Assembly: GCA_004352715.1 (NCBI GenBank)
Contig: SCFE01000002.1
Span: forward strand, 4,105,231 to 4,127,619
Origin: Hofstenia miamia
Lineage: Eukaryota > Xenacoelomorpha > Acoela
Length of the DNA: 22,389 nt
Reading direction: 5' to 3'
Under the pieces are notes generated by a model. It had not been told where the DNA came from and searched no databases. It saw only the letters and a program-made list of their open reading frames with translations. Both the position numbers and the translations under genes were made by a program. This document shows positions 1-8,379 of this stretch, in pieces. The stretch's first letter is position 1. Each line of letters begins with the position of its first letter.

Positions 1-57
1 ATATATATATATTCTTTCTATCATTTGGATTTAATATTTATTTTTATTATATATATA

Positions 58-295
58 CAAGGTGGGGAAGCAAAATTTGCAATATTTTATGACAAGACCT
101 TAACAACAACATATGACTTATTACGTTATAGGAAGTTATGACAAATCATTTGCCACGAGAAAATGCATACATAAAAATGTTTTTATGCTATGTGACCACC
201 TTCTTTCACAATACTTGCCTTCAAACGTCTCCTGAAACTTTCACATGTCTTCTTCAAATACTCAGGAGACAACCTCTCCCATTCTTGTGTAATAG
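58..295 (-). mobile_element. Tc1/mariner-like element, 3' part, cut by gap
   Basis: The block contains a transposase C-terminus (183-295, minus) followed by about 125 bp of noncoding DNA that ends next to a TA dinucleotide at 56-57, inside a TA-rich microsatellite. The probable outer end reads CAAGGTGGGGAAGC from base 58, which would fit a Tc1/mariner terminal inverted repeat inserted at TA. The opposite end is not visible because the sequence runs into an N gap at 296, so inverted-repeat pairing cannot be tested. The exact terminus is inferred from the TA and the end of the coding remnant. Confidence 0.55.
183..295 (-). pseudogene. Tc1/mariner-family (DDE) transposase, C-terminal fragment
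   Basis: Reading the minus strand from the gap edge, an open frame gives about 37 residues ending at a TAA at 183-185. It includes WERLSPEYLKKTCESFRRRL and then VKEGGHIA. This is the C-terminal tail typical of Tc1/mariner-superfamily transposases: a tryptophan, then a helix with arginines, ending in a glycine pair. These enzymes cut and paste the element at TA targets in the nucleus. The DD(E/D) catalytic core would lie upstream inside the N gap, so whether the gene is intact is unknown. No stop interrupts the visible piece. Family assignment is by motif recognition only. Confidence 0.6.
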
Positions 296-1295
296 NNNNN
301 NNNNNNNNNNNNNNNNNNNNNNNNNNNNNNNNNNNNNNNNNNNNNNNNNNNNNNNNNNNNNNNNNNNNNNNNNNNNNNNNNNNNNNNNNNNNNNNNNNNN
401 NNNNNNNNNNNNNNNNNNNNNNNNNNNNNNNNNNNNNNNNNNNNNNNNNNNNNNNNNNNNNNNNNNNNNNNNNNNNNNNNNNNNNNNNNNNNNNNNNNNN
501 NNNNNNNNNNNNNNNNNNNNNNNNNNNNNNNNNNNNNNNNNNNNNNNNNNNNNNNNNNNNNNNNNNNNNNNNNNNNNNNNNNNNNNNNNNNNNNNNNNNN
601 NNNNNNNNNNNNNNNNNNNNNNNNNNNNNNNNNNNNNNNNNNNNNNNNNNNNNNNNNNNNNNNNNNNNNNNNNNNNNNNNNNNNNNNNNNNNNNNNNNNN
701 NNNNNNNNNNNNNNNNNNNNNNNNNNNNNNNNNNNNNNNNNNNNNNNNNNNNNNNNNNNNNNNNNNNNNNNNNNNNNNNNNNNNNNNNNNNNNNNNNNNN
801 NNNNNNNNNNNNNNNNNNNNNNNNNNNNNNNNNNNNNNNNNNNNNNNNNNNNNNNNNNNNNNNNNNNNNNNNNNNNNNNNNNNNNNNNNNNNNNNNNNNN
901 NNNNNNNNNNNNNNNNNNNNNNNNNNNNNNNNNNNNNNNNNNNNNNNNNNNNNNNNNNNNNNNNNNNNNNNNNNNNNNNNNNNNNNNNNNNNNNNNNNNN
1001 NNNNNNNNNNNNNNNNNNNNNNNNNNNNNNNNNNNNNNNNNNNNNNNNNNNNNNNNNNNNNNNNNNNNNNNNNNNNNNNNNNNNNNNNNNNNNNNNNNNN
1101 NNNNNNNNNNNNNNNNNNNNNNNNNNNNNNNNNNNNNNNNNNNNNNNNNNNNNNNNNNNNNNNNNNNNNNNNNNNNNNNNNNNNNNNNNNNNNNNNNNNN
1201 NNNNNNNNNNNNNNNNNNNNNNNNNNNNNNNNNNNNNNNNNNNNNNNNNNNNNNNNNNNNNNNNNNNNNNNNNNNNNNNNNNNNNNNNNNNNNNN
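296..1295. other. assembly gap (1000 N)
   Basis: Exactly 1000 unknown bases. The round length suggests a placeholder of unsized distance. Open frames spanning the gap are artefacts of translating N. Confidence 0.98.
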
Positions 1296-1458
1296 GAAAA
1301 TTAAACCAAAAGGGAAAATCTATAGTACAAATGAAGGATATTATAAATATCTGAGTCCAGGTATTCAAAAATATCTCACAGATAAGAAAAATCCTGAGGT
1401 AATGCAAAAATATATATCCGTTATCTGCATGAATATGGATATTGTATATATGTATATA

Positions 1459-1504
<46 letters not shown>

Positions 1505-1562
1505 TGCAAAATCAATAAATATGCACAATTACTTAAAGGGCACAATTTTACATATATTGACT
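1296..1562. other. no gene recognised; TA-rich microsatellite
   Basis: About 140 bp of AT-rich sequence with no recognisable coding motif, then a TA/GTATA microsatellite at about 1443-1501, then a short AT-rich stretch. The last part may be the 3' tail of the minus-strand non-LTR fragment that ends at 1563. Confidence 0.6.
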
Positions 1563-1925
1563 CTATGCATGTAATTGATTGGAAATTCCCAATAACGATT
1601 GTTTTTTCAATAAGAAATCCTTAATTTTTTTCTTAAAATGCTTATAATTTGGTTTTATTTTTGTAGTAACATCTAGATTATTCCACAATGCGAAGGAATT
1701 AAATGTCAAAGAAATTTTATTTGTTCTTTGATTGAGCTGAATATATTTTTGTAGAAAATTTAGAGAATTGCATTCATTTATAAACTTATGAGTTACATAC
1801 AAAGATTGATACTGAATAGAATAAAGTGGAGACAAAATATTATAAGATGATCGAAGTTCATTGACTGATTGATGCTTATCAATAAAATTTAGTTATCTTA
1901 AGGCCCAATTATATATTCTTGCTAA
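1563..1925 (-). pseudogene. non-LTR retrotransposon ORF2 C-terminus, 5'-truncated
   Basis: The minus strand reads RIYNWALR, one stop, then in the same frame LNFIDKHQSVNELRSSYNIL and SPLYSIQYQSL, later FALWNNLD and YKHFKKKIKDFLL, ending at a stop at 1563. This is the region after the reverse transcriptase in CR1/L2/Jockey-type ORF2 proteins (W-A-L-K, Y-x-I-L-S-P, W-N-x-L, F-K-x-x-I-K). It resembles the C-termini of the elements at 11414-11921 and 12109-12600. The 5' truncation point near 1925 abuts a hAT transposase start in the same orientation, so the retrotransposon probably inserted into the hAT element. It lacks the endonuclease and RT and is not functional. Confidence 0.7.
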
Positions 1926-2085
1926 GGCTGACATATTGAAATATCAGAATTTTTCAAAATATCTGCTTGTTTCGAAATATCATCTCTTGCTGAAACTGAT
2001 GCGAAATTTGTTTGTTCAGAGTTTTCTTTTCTATCAGTCTTTGGAGATTTTGAAAAAAATCAGCTATACTATGCTGTCGCTTCAT
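1926..2085 (-). pseudogene. hAT/ZMYM-type transposase N-terminus, frameshifted
   Basis: An ATG at 2085-2083 (minus) opens MKRQHSIADFF. After a run of seven T the sense continues in another frame as SKSPKTDRKENSEQTNFASV and then SARDDISKQADILKN, ending near 1926. An MKRQ-x-x-I-x-D-F-F start followed by a basic, serine-rich stretch is characteristic of the transposases, and domesticated zinc-finger MYM-type proteins, of the hAT Tip100-like lineage. The single-base frameshift in the homopolymer and the truncation at a retrotransposon junction make this a pseudogene. No zinc finger or RNase-H-like core remains. The assignment rests on a short N-terminal signature. Confidence 0.5.
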
Positions 2086-2723
2086 TGCAGAGTGATAAAT
2101 CTACAATTAAATTATTCTTAATTATTATTGAGCTAATCTGTTGAAGAAATAATATATTATATAACAGTATCATGTGATAAATTTAATATTTAGTGTATCA
2201 CATTATAATATTCCATTACAAATTACATGTAAAACACTCGATATAATTTATCATTAAAATATATTTATCAATTTTACTTAAACGGTTGAACCATTGCTAT
2301 ATGTAGAAGGTTCATTTCACCATATTATATATACATGAAATATTCTGTGCTCGGATCATTTTATGTTTATATATTAATATATTGTAGTTAAATGTTTGCT
2401 GAATTTTAATAATAGTTTCAAAATTTTTACTTTCCCATTAATATTAATATAAGAATAAATTGAAATTGAAATAAATTACATTAGTACATTAGCTAAGATA
2501 TTTTTTAAATTGTTCATTTATAAGACTATTTTATGCTGCAATGATAATCTTGATTGTTTATTATACATATATTATTTAGTTTTTGAATGAAAAATAACAT
2601 AAATATAAACTAGAATTTGTTTGAGGACTAATATTGATTAACGTATTTCATACATAGATTTTATTATTGTTATATATTTTTTATCGAGATGATTATGTAC
2701 GTTTCAGTCGAAGAAGGTAATCC

Positions 2724-2811
2724 AGGAACCGGTTGAGGGGGTTCTGTGAACTTTTATATTTTTAGGAACCGGTTCGCGCGAACCGGTGCGAACCCTTGAA
2801 CCCCACCACTG
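2724..2811 (-). repeat. hAT terminus with repeated AACCGGTT subterminal motifs
   Basis: AGGAACCGGTT occurs at 2724-2734 and again at 2764-2774. A perfect 20-bp palindrome, ACCGGTTCGCGCGAACCGGT, spans 2768-2787, and a further GGTGCGAACCC follows before the terminal CCCCACCACTG at 2801-2811. Repeated subterminal motifs of this kind in hAT elements are commonly transposase-binding sites. That role is inferred here. Confidence 0.6.
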
Positions 2812-3159
2812 TATATATGTATATATATAAATGTATTAGAAGCAATTTTATTGAACTTTTCAATATTCATTTTAAACTCGGTGAACAACATAGACCGGTT
2901 TCGATTCTCAAAATCATCATCAGTATGCAGAAATAAATATTTACAATTGACTACATTATTATACATAATTACTGCATACACACTAGAATACATTTAATGT
3001 TTTCATGGTTTGTTGCTTATTTAGTAATTGATGTTTCTTTGTTTGCGTGATGTTTAAAGCTTCGCCTATTTTAGCAGGTTGTATTCTTAGTTGTATGTAA
3101 AATTATATTCTTTAGCTTGGTGTTCATGCATAAGTATTTCTGATCTTAGATGTCCGTTA

Positions 3160-3225
3160 ATATTCTCCTTAATTCCTTTTACTAAATGTTGCTTTGTATC
3201 CTCGACGGATGATTAGCTCTATTAA
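3160..3225 (-). pseudogene. Penelope-like RT, thumb/C-terminal segment (left of the insert)
   Basis: Minus-strand reading gives NRANHPSRIQSNI, two stops, then KELRRILTDI, a PLE RT C-terminal pattern (R-A-x-x-x-S ... E-L-x-x-I). It continues directly from the segment at 3739-3796 once the insert at 3226-3738 and one ATTAA copy are removed. The frame then reads KINTIKALLNRANHPSR without a shift. Confidence 0.75.
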
Positions 3226-3738
3226 CAGGCCCGCCGGAAGGAATTTTCAGTTGATCGGGCCAGAAAGTTCGAAACCCAACCCAGCTGGGGGTCTTGGGGG
3301 GGCGCTGTAAGCCCCCCAAGCGGGGTATGGGGCAGCGCCCCAGAAGTTTTCTGAAATCCATGCATTTTCAACTTTCAAAATAGTCAATTTTTGCTCCTTT
3401 TACACCGGATTTTCTTAGGATAACTTGTCCTTTCAGTGGTCTACTTATAATAAATGATAAATACATGATAGAGAGGAAGCATGTATAGTGAATACATACA
3501 GTAATTGCCTGTGAGAAAGTTATAAATAAAGTCAAAATTATGCTAGAAAAAGTAGATACATGTATCAGATAAGAAACAGAAAATGAGTAGATTACTAACA
3601 AAATTTCCCAAAGAGAGAAAGTCGGTGTTCTGAGTCCCCAACAAAAGAAGTGGCCACTTCTACACAGGATAGTGCTTGGTCGGCCCAAATTTTGGTCGGG
3701 CCAGGACCCGACCGACCCGACCGGGTCCGGCGGCCCTG
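3226..3738. mobile_element. nonautonomous GC-rich DNA transposon (hAT-like), 513 bp
   Basis: The left end CAGGCCCGCCGGA and the right end TCCGGCGGCCCTG are imperfect inverted repeats (12 of 13). They are flanked on both sides by ATTAA (3221-3225 and 3739-3743), a 5-bp target duplication. GGTCGGGCC/ATCGGGCC motifs recur near both ends. The interior is locally very GC-rich (3280-3345, with G and C runs that can fold) and encodes no recognisable protein. The CAGG...CCTG ends resemble hAT elements, and a 5-bp duplication would fit the reported hAT5-type variant. Superfamily is inferred, whereas the insertion itself is well supported by the rejoined PLE frame. Confidence 0.8.
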
Positions 3739-3796
3739 ATTAAGCAAAGCTTTGATTGTATTTATTTTGTATGCTTTGCTACAATTTGAGTGGTAG
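3739..3796 (-). pseudogene. Penelope-like RT, short segment between two insertions
   Basis: Fifty-eight bases lie between the 513-bp element and the P element. The minus strand reads YHSNCSKAYKINTIKALLN, the PLE pattern H-S-N-C/H-P...Y-K-I-N-T-I-K-x-L-x-x-R-A that follows the RT active site. It links FLDV at about 5650 with the RANHPS segment at 3225. Confidence 0.75.
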
Positions 3797-3856
3797 CAAG
3801 GCCTTCTATAAATACTGCCCGGAACCTTGCAGCAAATTCTAAATAGTTAGAGGCCA
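3797..3856 (+). repeat. P element left terminal inverted repeat
   Basis: Sixty bases pair with 5495-5554 reversed, with about 50 of 60 identical by eye. The outer 16 bp and the inner TTAGAGGCCA block are perfectly conserved and the middle is diverged. Confidence 0.85.
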
Positions 3857-4042
3857 CAATAAATAATAATGCTAATTCACACCGCTTGGACTCGCATCCT
3901 GCATTTTCAGTGTGTGTAATATGCCATCCCATCATCTGCAAGGTTTTATTTAACCGGGTGCATTATCAAGATGATTAATCATCAGTAATTATTGAGTTAG
4001 CTTTATGTGCAGTGTCTTCTCGCTATATCATCGTATAGAATA

Positions 4043-4308
4043 ATGGTTAACAAATGTTTCATGCCCAATTGCAAAACTGGCTATCGCTCAACACATTCAA
4101 GATTATCAGTTTTCCACTTTCCGAAAAACAATCTAAGAAGGATATGGATCAAAGCAGTCCGGCGGAAACCAGAATATACACCACATTCAGTTGTTTGTGA
4201 ACGCCACTTTAGCCCTGACTGTATCGTTACAACTTCATCTGGCAAGAAAGGCTGAATCCCAAGATGCATTGCGTCCCAACTGTATTTGATTTCTCTCAAA
4301 GTCAACAA
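4043..4308 (+). pseudogene. P-element transposase exon 1: THAP zinc-finger domain, one frameshift
   Basis: The ATG at 4043 is preferred to the upstream ATG at 4007 because THAP domains start within a few residues of the first cysteine: MVNKCFMPNC. The C2CH finger is complete: C-x4-C at residues 5-10, FHFPKNN, an IWIKAV tryptophan helix, then VVCERHF supplying the last Cys and His. After about residue 65 the frame shifts by one base near 4245, and the canonical THAP ending follows as RLNPKMHCVPTVFDF (the A/C-VPTVF box). THAP domains bind the element's own ends in the nucleus. The exon ends at a plausible donor, CAA|GTATAAC, at 4308/4309 in phase 0. Apart from the frameshift the domain looks well kept. 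Confidence 0.8.
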
Positions 4309-4699
4309 GTATAACAATTTACTATAATGCAGTTATTTTCACTACATTTATTGCTTGTATTTTAAATAACTTAGGGAAATTTTAATATAAATATTGTTTT
4401 TTAATGTTGACATACAGTACATATTCTGGCATACAGCAAAGAAATTTTTAGAAATTATTTATTATTTTGTTGAATTAAAACAGTTTTTATACTAAGTAGA
4501 ATTTGTGAGTGCTGTTGCTTGCAGTGTATTACTAAATGTATTCCAGTTTGCATTCATATATAAAAGTTCTTGCGTATTTTATTCGTACCTTTCATGTAAT
4601 TTTTCGCATTCATCATATTAACATCATGTATTATACTTTGCAATACTCGAGTTTGAATATTGCATTTTTTAATTACGTAGTATCAACAATCCATTTTAG
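4309..4699 (+). other. predicted phase-0 intron of the P element
   Basis: The donor GTATAAC at 4309 follows the THAP exon. The acceptor, a T-rich tract ending CCATTTTAG, ends at 4699. Both exon edges are in phase 0. The 391 bp between are AT-rich with no coding motif. The missing transposase catalytic exons may have been lost inside this interval. No transcript evidence is available. Confidence 0.5.
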
Positions 4700-5275
4700 G
4701 CTACTATTGAAATGAGTGGTGGCAGATTTTTGGTAGGACTTCAGGAAATTGAGCGTTCTGAAAGAATAATGAAGCTAAAATCTATTTTGATGCAAAATGA
4801 TGTTTCCAACCTTAAACACGGTTTGGAAAAACCTTTATTTTTAGATCAAACAATTCAGCTTTCAGATGATAATTGCGATTTAAAATCAATAGAAATTGAA
4901 ATTTGTTGTTACGTTGCTGGGTACATTTCGAACAAACTTTTGAAGAATCCTGCAATATCAAGTTGTTTCTAATGCCATGAAGTTTTTTTAAATTCAAGTT
5001 CTGATGCAAATGACGATGTATATTACAAATATTTGCAGGATTTGAATAGAGGTGGCTTAAAAATTCATTCAATGCAATTAGTTGACGTTGTAGCTCGCTA
5101 CATGGAGTTTTTGGCAGTTAATTATAAAGAAATCTGCAAAACGTTTTCAAACAGTTTGCGACTGGTTTGTATTAAACTTCTTCAGCATGCAGATATCAGT
5201 GTTATTTTTTGTTGTGAGCATTTATATTGTATTTCAAATTGCATTGCTTCTTCTTGCTGTAAGTCATTTTTTTAA
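4700..5275 (+). pseudogene. P-element/THAP9-like transposase C-terminal exon, one stop
   Basis: From the acceptor at 4699 the frame reads ATIEMSGGRFLVGLQEIERS, later CCYVAGYISNKLLKN, SSCF-stop-CHEVF, and YYKYLQDLNRGGLKIHSMQL. This is the C-terminal part of P-element and THAP9-like transposases: SGGRFLVGL-x-E, YVAGYI-x-K-L, a Cys-rich turn and GGL. It is the RNase-H-fold tail without the DDE residues, which lie upstream in full-length proteins and are absent. An in-frame TAA at 4970-4972 replaces one codon in the Cys turn. Beyond it the frame stays open to 5275 with low-complexity C-terminal sequence. Confidence 0.8.
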
Positions 5276-5494
5276 TAACATGCAAAAAATTGTAAAAAGT
5301 GCAACTACTGTTTGTAAAAAGAAAAAAATAATTATGTATTTTTGTTTGAATATGGTATTTTTGTAACATGAATTGCTTTGTTTTTTCTATATCGACGTGT
5401 ACATGTAACTAGAATATATACATACATTTAGTATTTTTAGGGCAATCGCAAGTTGGCCTTTATAAAATAGGTCAAATTTATATTAATTTTGTAA

Positions 5495-5554
5495 TGGCCT
5501 CTAACTTTTAATGCTCTACTGCAAGGTTACGGGCCGTGTTTATAGAAGGCCTTG
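5495..5554 (-). repeat. P element right terminal inverted repeat
   Basis: It is the reverse complement of the left repeat, with the same conserved blocks (TGGCCTCTAA at the inner end, TTTATAGAAGGCCTTG at the outer end). GTGGTAG of the target duplication follows at 5555-5561. Confidence 0.85.
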
Positions 5555-5561
5555 GTGGTAG

Positions 5562-6530
5562 GGAATGCACGACCCAGAATTTGTCTTTATGTACCAACTA
5601 GTTTTGTTTTCTTAGTAGAATTGTGTATGCACATTCACACATCTAGAAAATTTAATGTGTTGTTTACTTGACATTCCATGGTGAATTGAATATCTTTAAG
5701 ATGACTATTGAGATATTTTAGAAAATTGTTTGCTTCTTTTTCTTTTAATATTGCAAATACATCTTAAACATATCTAAAGTAGCACTGTGGCTTGGTTATA
5801 GATGTTTTTTCAAATGAATTTGATAATTTGGAGAGAAAATCAGGAGTGTCTTTCAAATTGTACTTGGGTGGAATATAAGGTTTTAATGATTGTTCAAACC
5901 TTTTATCAAACTTACATTTTGAGAATTCGGTGTTGATAAAATAGGTCTCATTGGAAGATTCGTTACATCTTTATGAATTTTCGGGAAACCATATAGTCGA
6001 CAAGGTTGTAAGCCTGTACTTCTGAATTTTTCATAAAATTATTTGCTCAATTCTCCATTCTTTTTCATTTCTAATTGTTTTTAGTAAATTTCTCTTCTTT
6101 GATAAATTTTGTTGTAATAGCTATTAGTGATACATTTCTTTATAAATTTTGTTTGGTCATCTAAAATTGCTTCCATCATTGTTGTGTAAATCAACTTATC
6201 CATTACTACAATTCCATTACCTTTGTCAAATTTGGAATATATATATATATATATATATAGTTATCTGAAGAAATTTCTTTTAAGGAGTTAATTAGAGTAT
6301 TTGGTTTTCTTGGTATTTGAAGTTATTTAAGGTAATTGTCTAGGAGATTTTGGATATTTCTAAGCCAGTTTTCACAATCATTTGATATTTTTCATTGTGA
6401 ATTATATTATAAGAAGTGTTCTCCGTAATTTCTTGCTTTTATCTTCTTTATCTTATTAAATTTGCTAGGCCAAATGAAAGTGCAGTTTCTTTGTCTTAGT
6501 GAAAGGTTGATTACCGTGTTTTTAACACTA
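5562..6530 (-). pseudogene. Penelope-like reverse transcriptase, main segment, inactivated
   Basis: Read on the minus strand, motifs appear in the expected PLE order across several frames: VINLSLRQ (about 6510), NDCENWLRNIQNLLDNYLK (about 6380), FDKGNGIVVMDKLIY (about 6220), RLYGFPKIHKDVTNLPMRPI (about 5980), FDKRFEQSLKPYIPPKYNL, CYFRYV-stop-DVFAI (stop TAA at 5764-5766) and IQFTMECQVNNTLNFLDV (about 5680). These match the DKG, PKIHK, YVDD and FLDV landmarks of Penelope RTs, which copy RNA at the target DNA. Motifs A and B (the first catalytic Asp and the S/P-L-x-P loop) are absent between FLSKLSNSF and CYFRYV, indicating an internal deletion. One Asp of the YVDD box is a stop. A TA microsatellite has grown just before DKGNG. 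The copy is dead. Confidence 0.85.
6237..6259. repeat. (AT)n microsatellite inside the PLE reverse transcriptase
   Basis: About 23 bp of pure AT repeat lie directly upstream (minus sense) of the FDKGNG motif. They replace or expand what should be RT coding sequence, so they arose after the element lost function. Confidence 0.8.
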
Positions 6531-8325
6531 AAAATGTTCAATTTCAGATTTGCTTTTTGGAATTAGATTACTTAATTTTGTTGTATAACGCTGTTTTATT
6601 ACATTTAGTTGCTTGTGGTTATCAGTTGATAGTAACTGTAAATTTGAACAATTTAGTCCAAAACTGTTAGAAATGTTTGGTGATCATCAAATACGCTATA
6701 TTATAAATGCCTGTAAGTTTTTTGAAGAATTCTTGCGTGGTGGAGAATAATTTTGTCATTGAATACATACTTTTCAAGTCAAGTAAATATTATTAATAAT
6801 TTGAGTGGGGATCAGCCTATGGGAAATTTAGAGTGTGGTTGCGAAATGATTCTTGGGAGGGACAAATGTTGCGTGTAAATTACATCTCAGTTTTACGGGG
6901 GCATTCCTATAATGCCAACTATTTCAGACAATGCCACACAAGAAAATGCAGATTATATAGCATATTATTTGGTTTATTAATTTAGCTTGTTAAGTTTTAT
7001 TGATTCCCTGCTATTTTTTGTGACACATGCTGAGCAATTTAATGTATTGGAGATTTCTGGAATTAACAACACTAGAATTTCGACACATTAGTTGTAGGTA
7101 TAAATCACGTATTGTCAAATAACTGGATCAAAATACAAGTAGTTGTGGGAGAAAGAATCAGTAGCTATTTTACATATATGTACAATTACCAAACATAATC
7201 AGCGGAATCCGCGCATAATCTTATAAGATTAGAAAATAATTAATTCTAAGAAGTTATCTAGCGATCACAATGTTACTTTTCATGTTACAGGATTTTCTAA
7301 AGGGGGACAAGGACATTTCAATGGTGATCAAGATCAATAAAGTGTCCATTTCCTCCGGCAACTGTCAAATAGTTCATTATAATTCATTTTATCATTTCAT
7401 AGCCTTCAATTTTTTTTACTAATTTTATATGTCTGAGATATAAAATCAAAGTTGGAATTCCACTTGACTTTTCTAGATGACTTTAATTCCAATAATAATT
7501 CTAAGTTATATATTTTTTCTGTCATTATATAAATGCCATAAAAAGAAGTCAATATATTCAAACTGGCAGAAATTAATTTTCAATTGGTTTTAAATTTAAA
7601 CAAAAAACTGAAGCAATAAAAGTCTCACCCAAGTTAATGTAATTACAAATTCTAAATTAATAAACCTCAAATGCATAATATTGTCCATTTGAAGCATGCT
7701 TTTTGCCTAAGGAATAGCAAATAAACATGCGATAAATTTGGCATTGTTTTATGCAATAAAAGGAAAATTTTCATGAGTTTACTCCCACGTCCTAATAACT
7801 GCTGACATTCAAAGGATTAAGTGATGTGTCGATGTTTACCTCATGGCTCTAAATTACGTAATGATTAAATTTAAACTCACACCTGTTCAGTTTTGTGGTA
7901 ACACTTGTTCAAAGCAAACAACAAATTTATAAAGAACATTTACGAAGTACCTATTTTAAACCACATCGTTCAAATTAATTTTTTTAAATTGCCTATTTAA
8001 ACTTTAAGAAATATAGCTTTGAAGTAAGTGGGGACAACAATTGCCTACGTCATGAATTATAAAGTTTAAATAATTAATATAATTCACTAAATTTTAGACT
8101 AGATCGACACAAAAATACATTTTGCCAATATTTTTTTGCAAGATATGTTTCATCGTTTTTAAAACCAAATATAGATGACAGGTTTATTTATAAAAATATT
8201 TTTTAATTTTTTTAAAATTTCTTTTATAGAATTGATTGTGAAATTACATCACAATAGTCTTCTTTCTAATTCCATATTGGAAATTGTATTTTCGAGTTGA
8301 TAGTTTGTTAATGAATATCACCAAT
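6531..8325. other. no gene recognised (about 1.8 kb)
   Basis: AT-rich sequence without long frames or motifs I recognise on either strand. The first 100-150 bp may be the 5' leader of the Penelope-like element. There is no visible terminal repeat or RNA gene. It may be old repeat or genuine intergenic DNA. Confidence 0.5.
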
Positions 8326-8362
8326 TGTTATTATTATTATTAATATTATTATTATTAATTTA
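8326..8362 (+). repeat. (ATT)n tract preceding CR1-like element 1
   Basis: TTATTATTATTATTA with an interruption and then ATTATTATTATTAATT. The same triplet tails follow the elements at 12094-12108 and 12799-12830, so this is either an older element's tail or the microsatellite target that the next element entered. Confidence 0.7.
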
Positions 8363-8379
8363 ATAAAGAAAACGCCGCT

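Larger units (their letters stand above)
1926..2811 (-). mobile_element. hAT-superfamily element, 5' portion
   Basis: On the minus strand the element begins at 2811 with CAGTGGTGGGGTTCAAGGG, a hAT-type terminus. A subterminal region of repeated AACCGGTT motifs follows, then about 600 bp of AT-rich leader, then the presumed transposase start at 2085. The element is broken at about 1925 by a non-LTR fragment. Its other terminus and most of the transposase are missing or lie in the upstream gap. The 8-bp target duplication cannot be checked with one end only. Linking the terminus and the ORF start into one element is inference from orientation and spacing. Confidence 0.5.
3797..5554 (+). mobile_element. 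P element (THAP-type), internally deleted, 1758 bp
   Basis: It has inverted repeats of about 60 bp at both ends (outermost 16 bp identical, CAAGGCCTTCTATAAA), flanked by GTGGTAG at 3790-3796 and 5555-5561. P elements make 8-bp duplications, and the eighth base differs here (C or G), so this is 7 of 8. Inside are a THAP DNA-binding exon, a likely phase-0 intron and a transposase C-terminus, but no catalytic core. The element lies in the Penelope-like RT. It is nonautonomous by deletion and could only move with transposase supplied from elsewhere. Confidence 0.85.
2812..6530 (-). mobile_element. Penelope-like element (PLE), degenerate, split by two DNA transposons
   Basis: The minus strand carries a Penelope-type reverse transcriptase in three segments (5562-6530, 3739-3796, about 3160-3225). 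Its 3' region ends near the conserved stretch at 2893-2922 (minus: CTGATGATGATTTTGAGAAT followed by CGAAACCGGT), of the kind often found at PLE 3' ends. A 513-bp element sits at 3226-3738 and a P element at 3797-5554. No GIY-YIG endonuclease is recognisable in the roughly 330 bp after the RT, so it is either deleted or never belonged to this copy. Exact outer boundaries are uncertain. Confidence 0.8.

Noticed and set aside
138-1545. Long open frames of about 390-430 codons across the first gap on both strands
   Set aside because: They consist mostly of N translated as unknown residues. Only the 183-295 minus piece has family support.
2754-2993. 79-codon minus-strand frame reading HTDDDFENRNRSMLF
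   Set aside because: It is the conserved 3' end of the Penelope-like element run into the hAT terminus, not a gene.
3368-3688. 106-codon minus-strand frame inside the 513-bp element
   Set aside because: Hydrophobic, low-complexity translation with no family motif. The element's ends and target duplication explain the region as noncoding.
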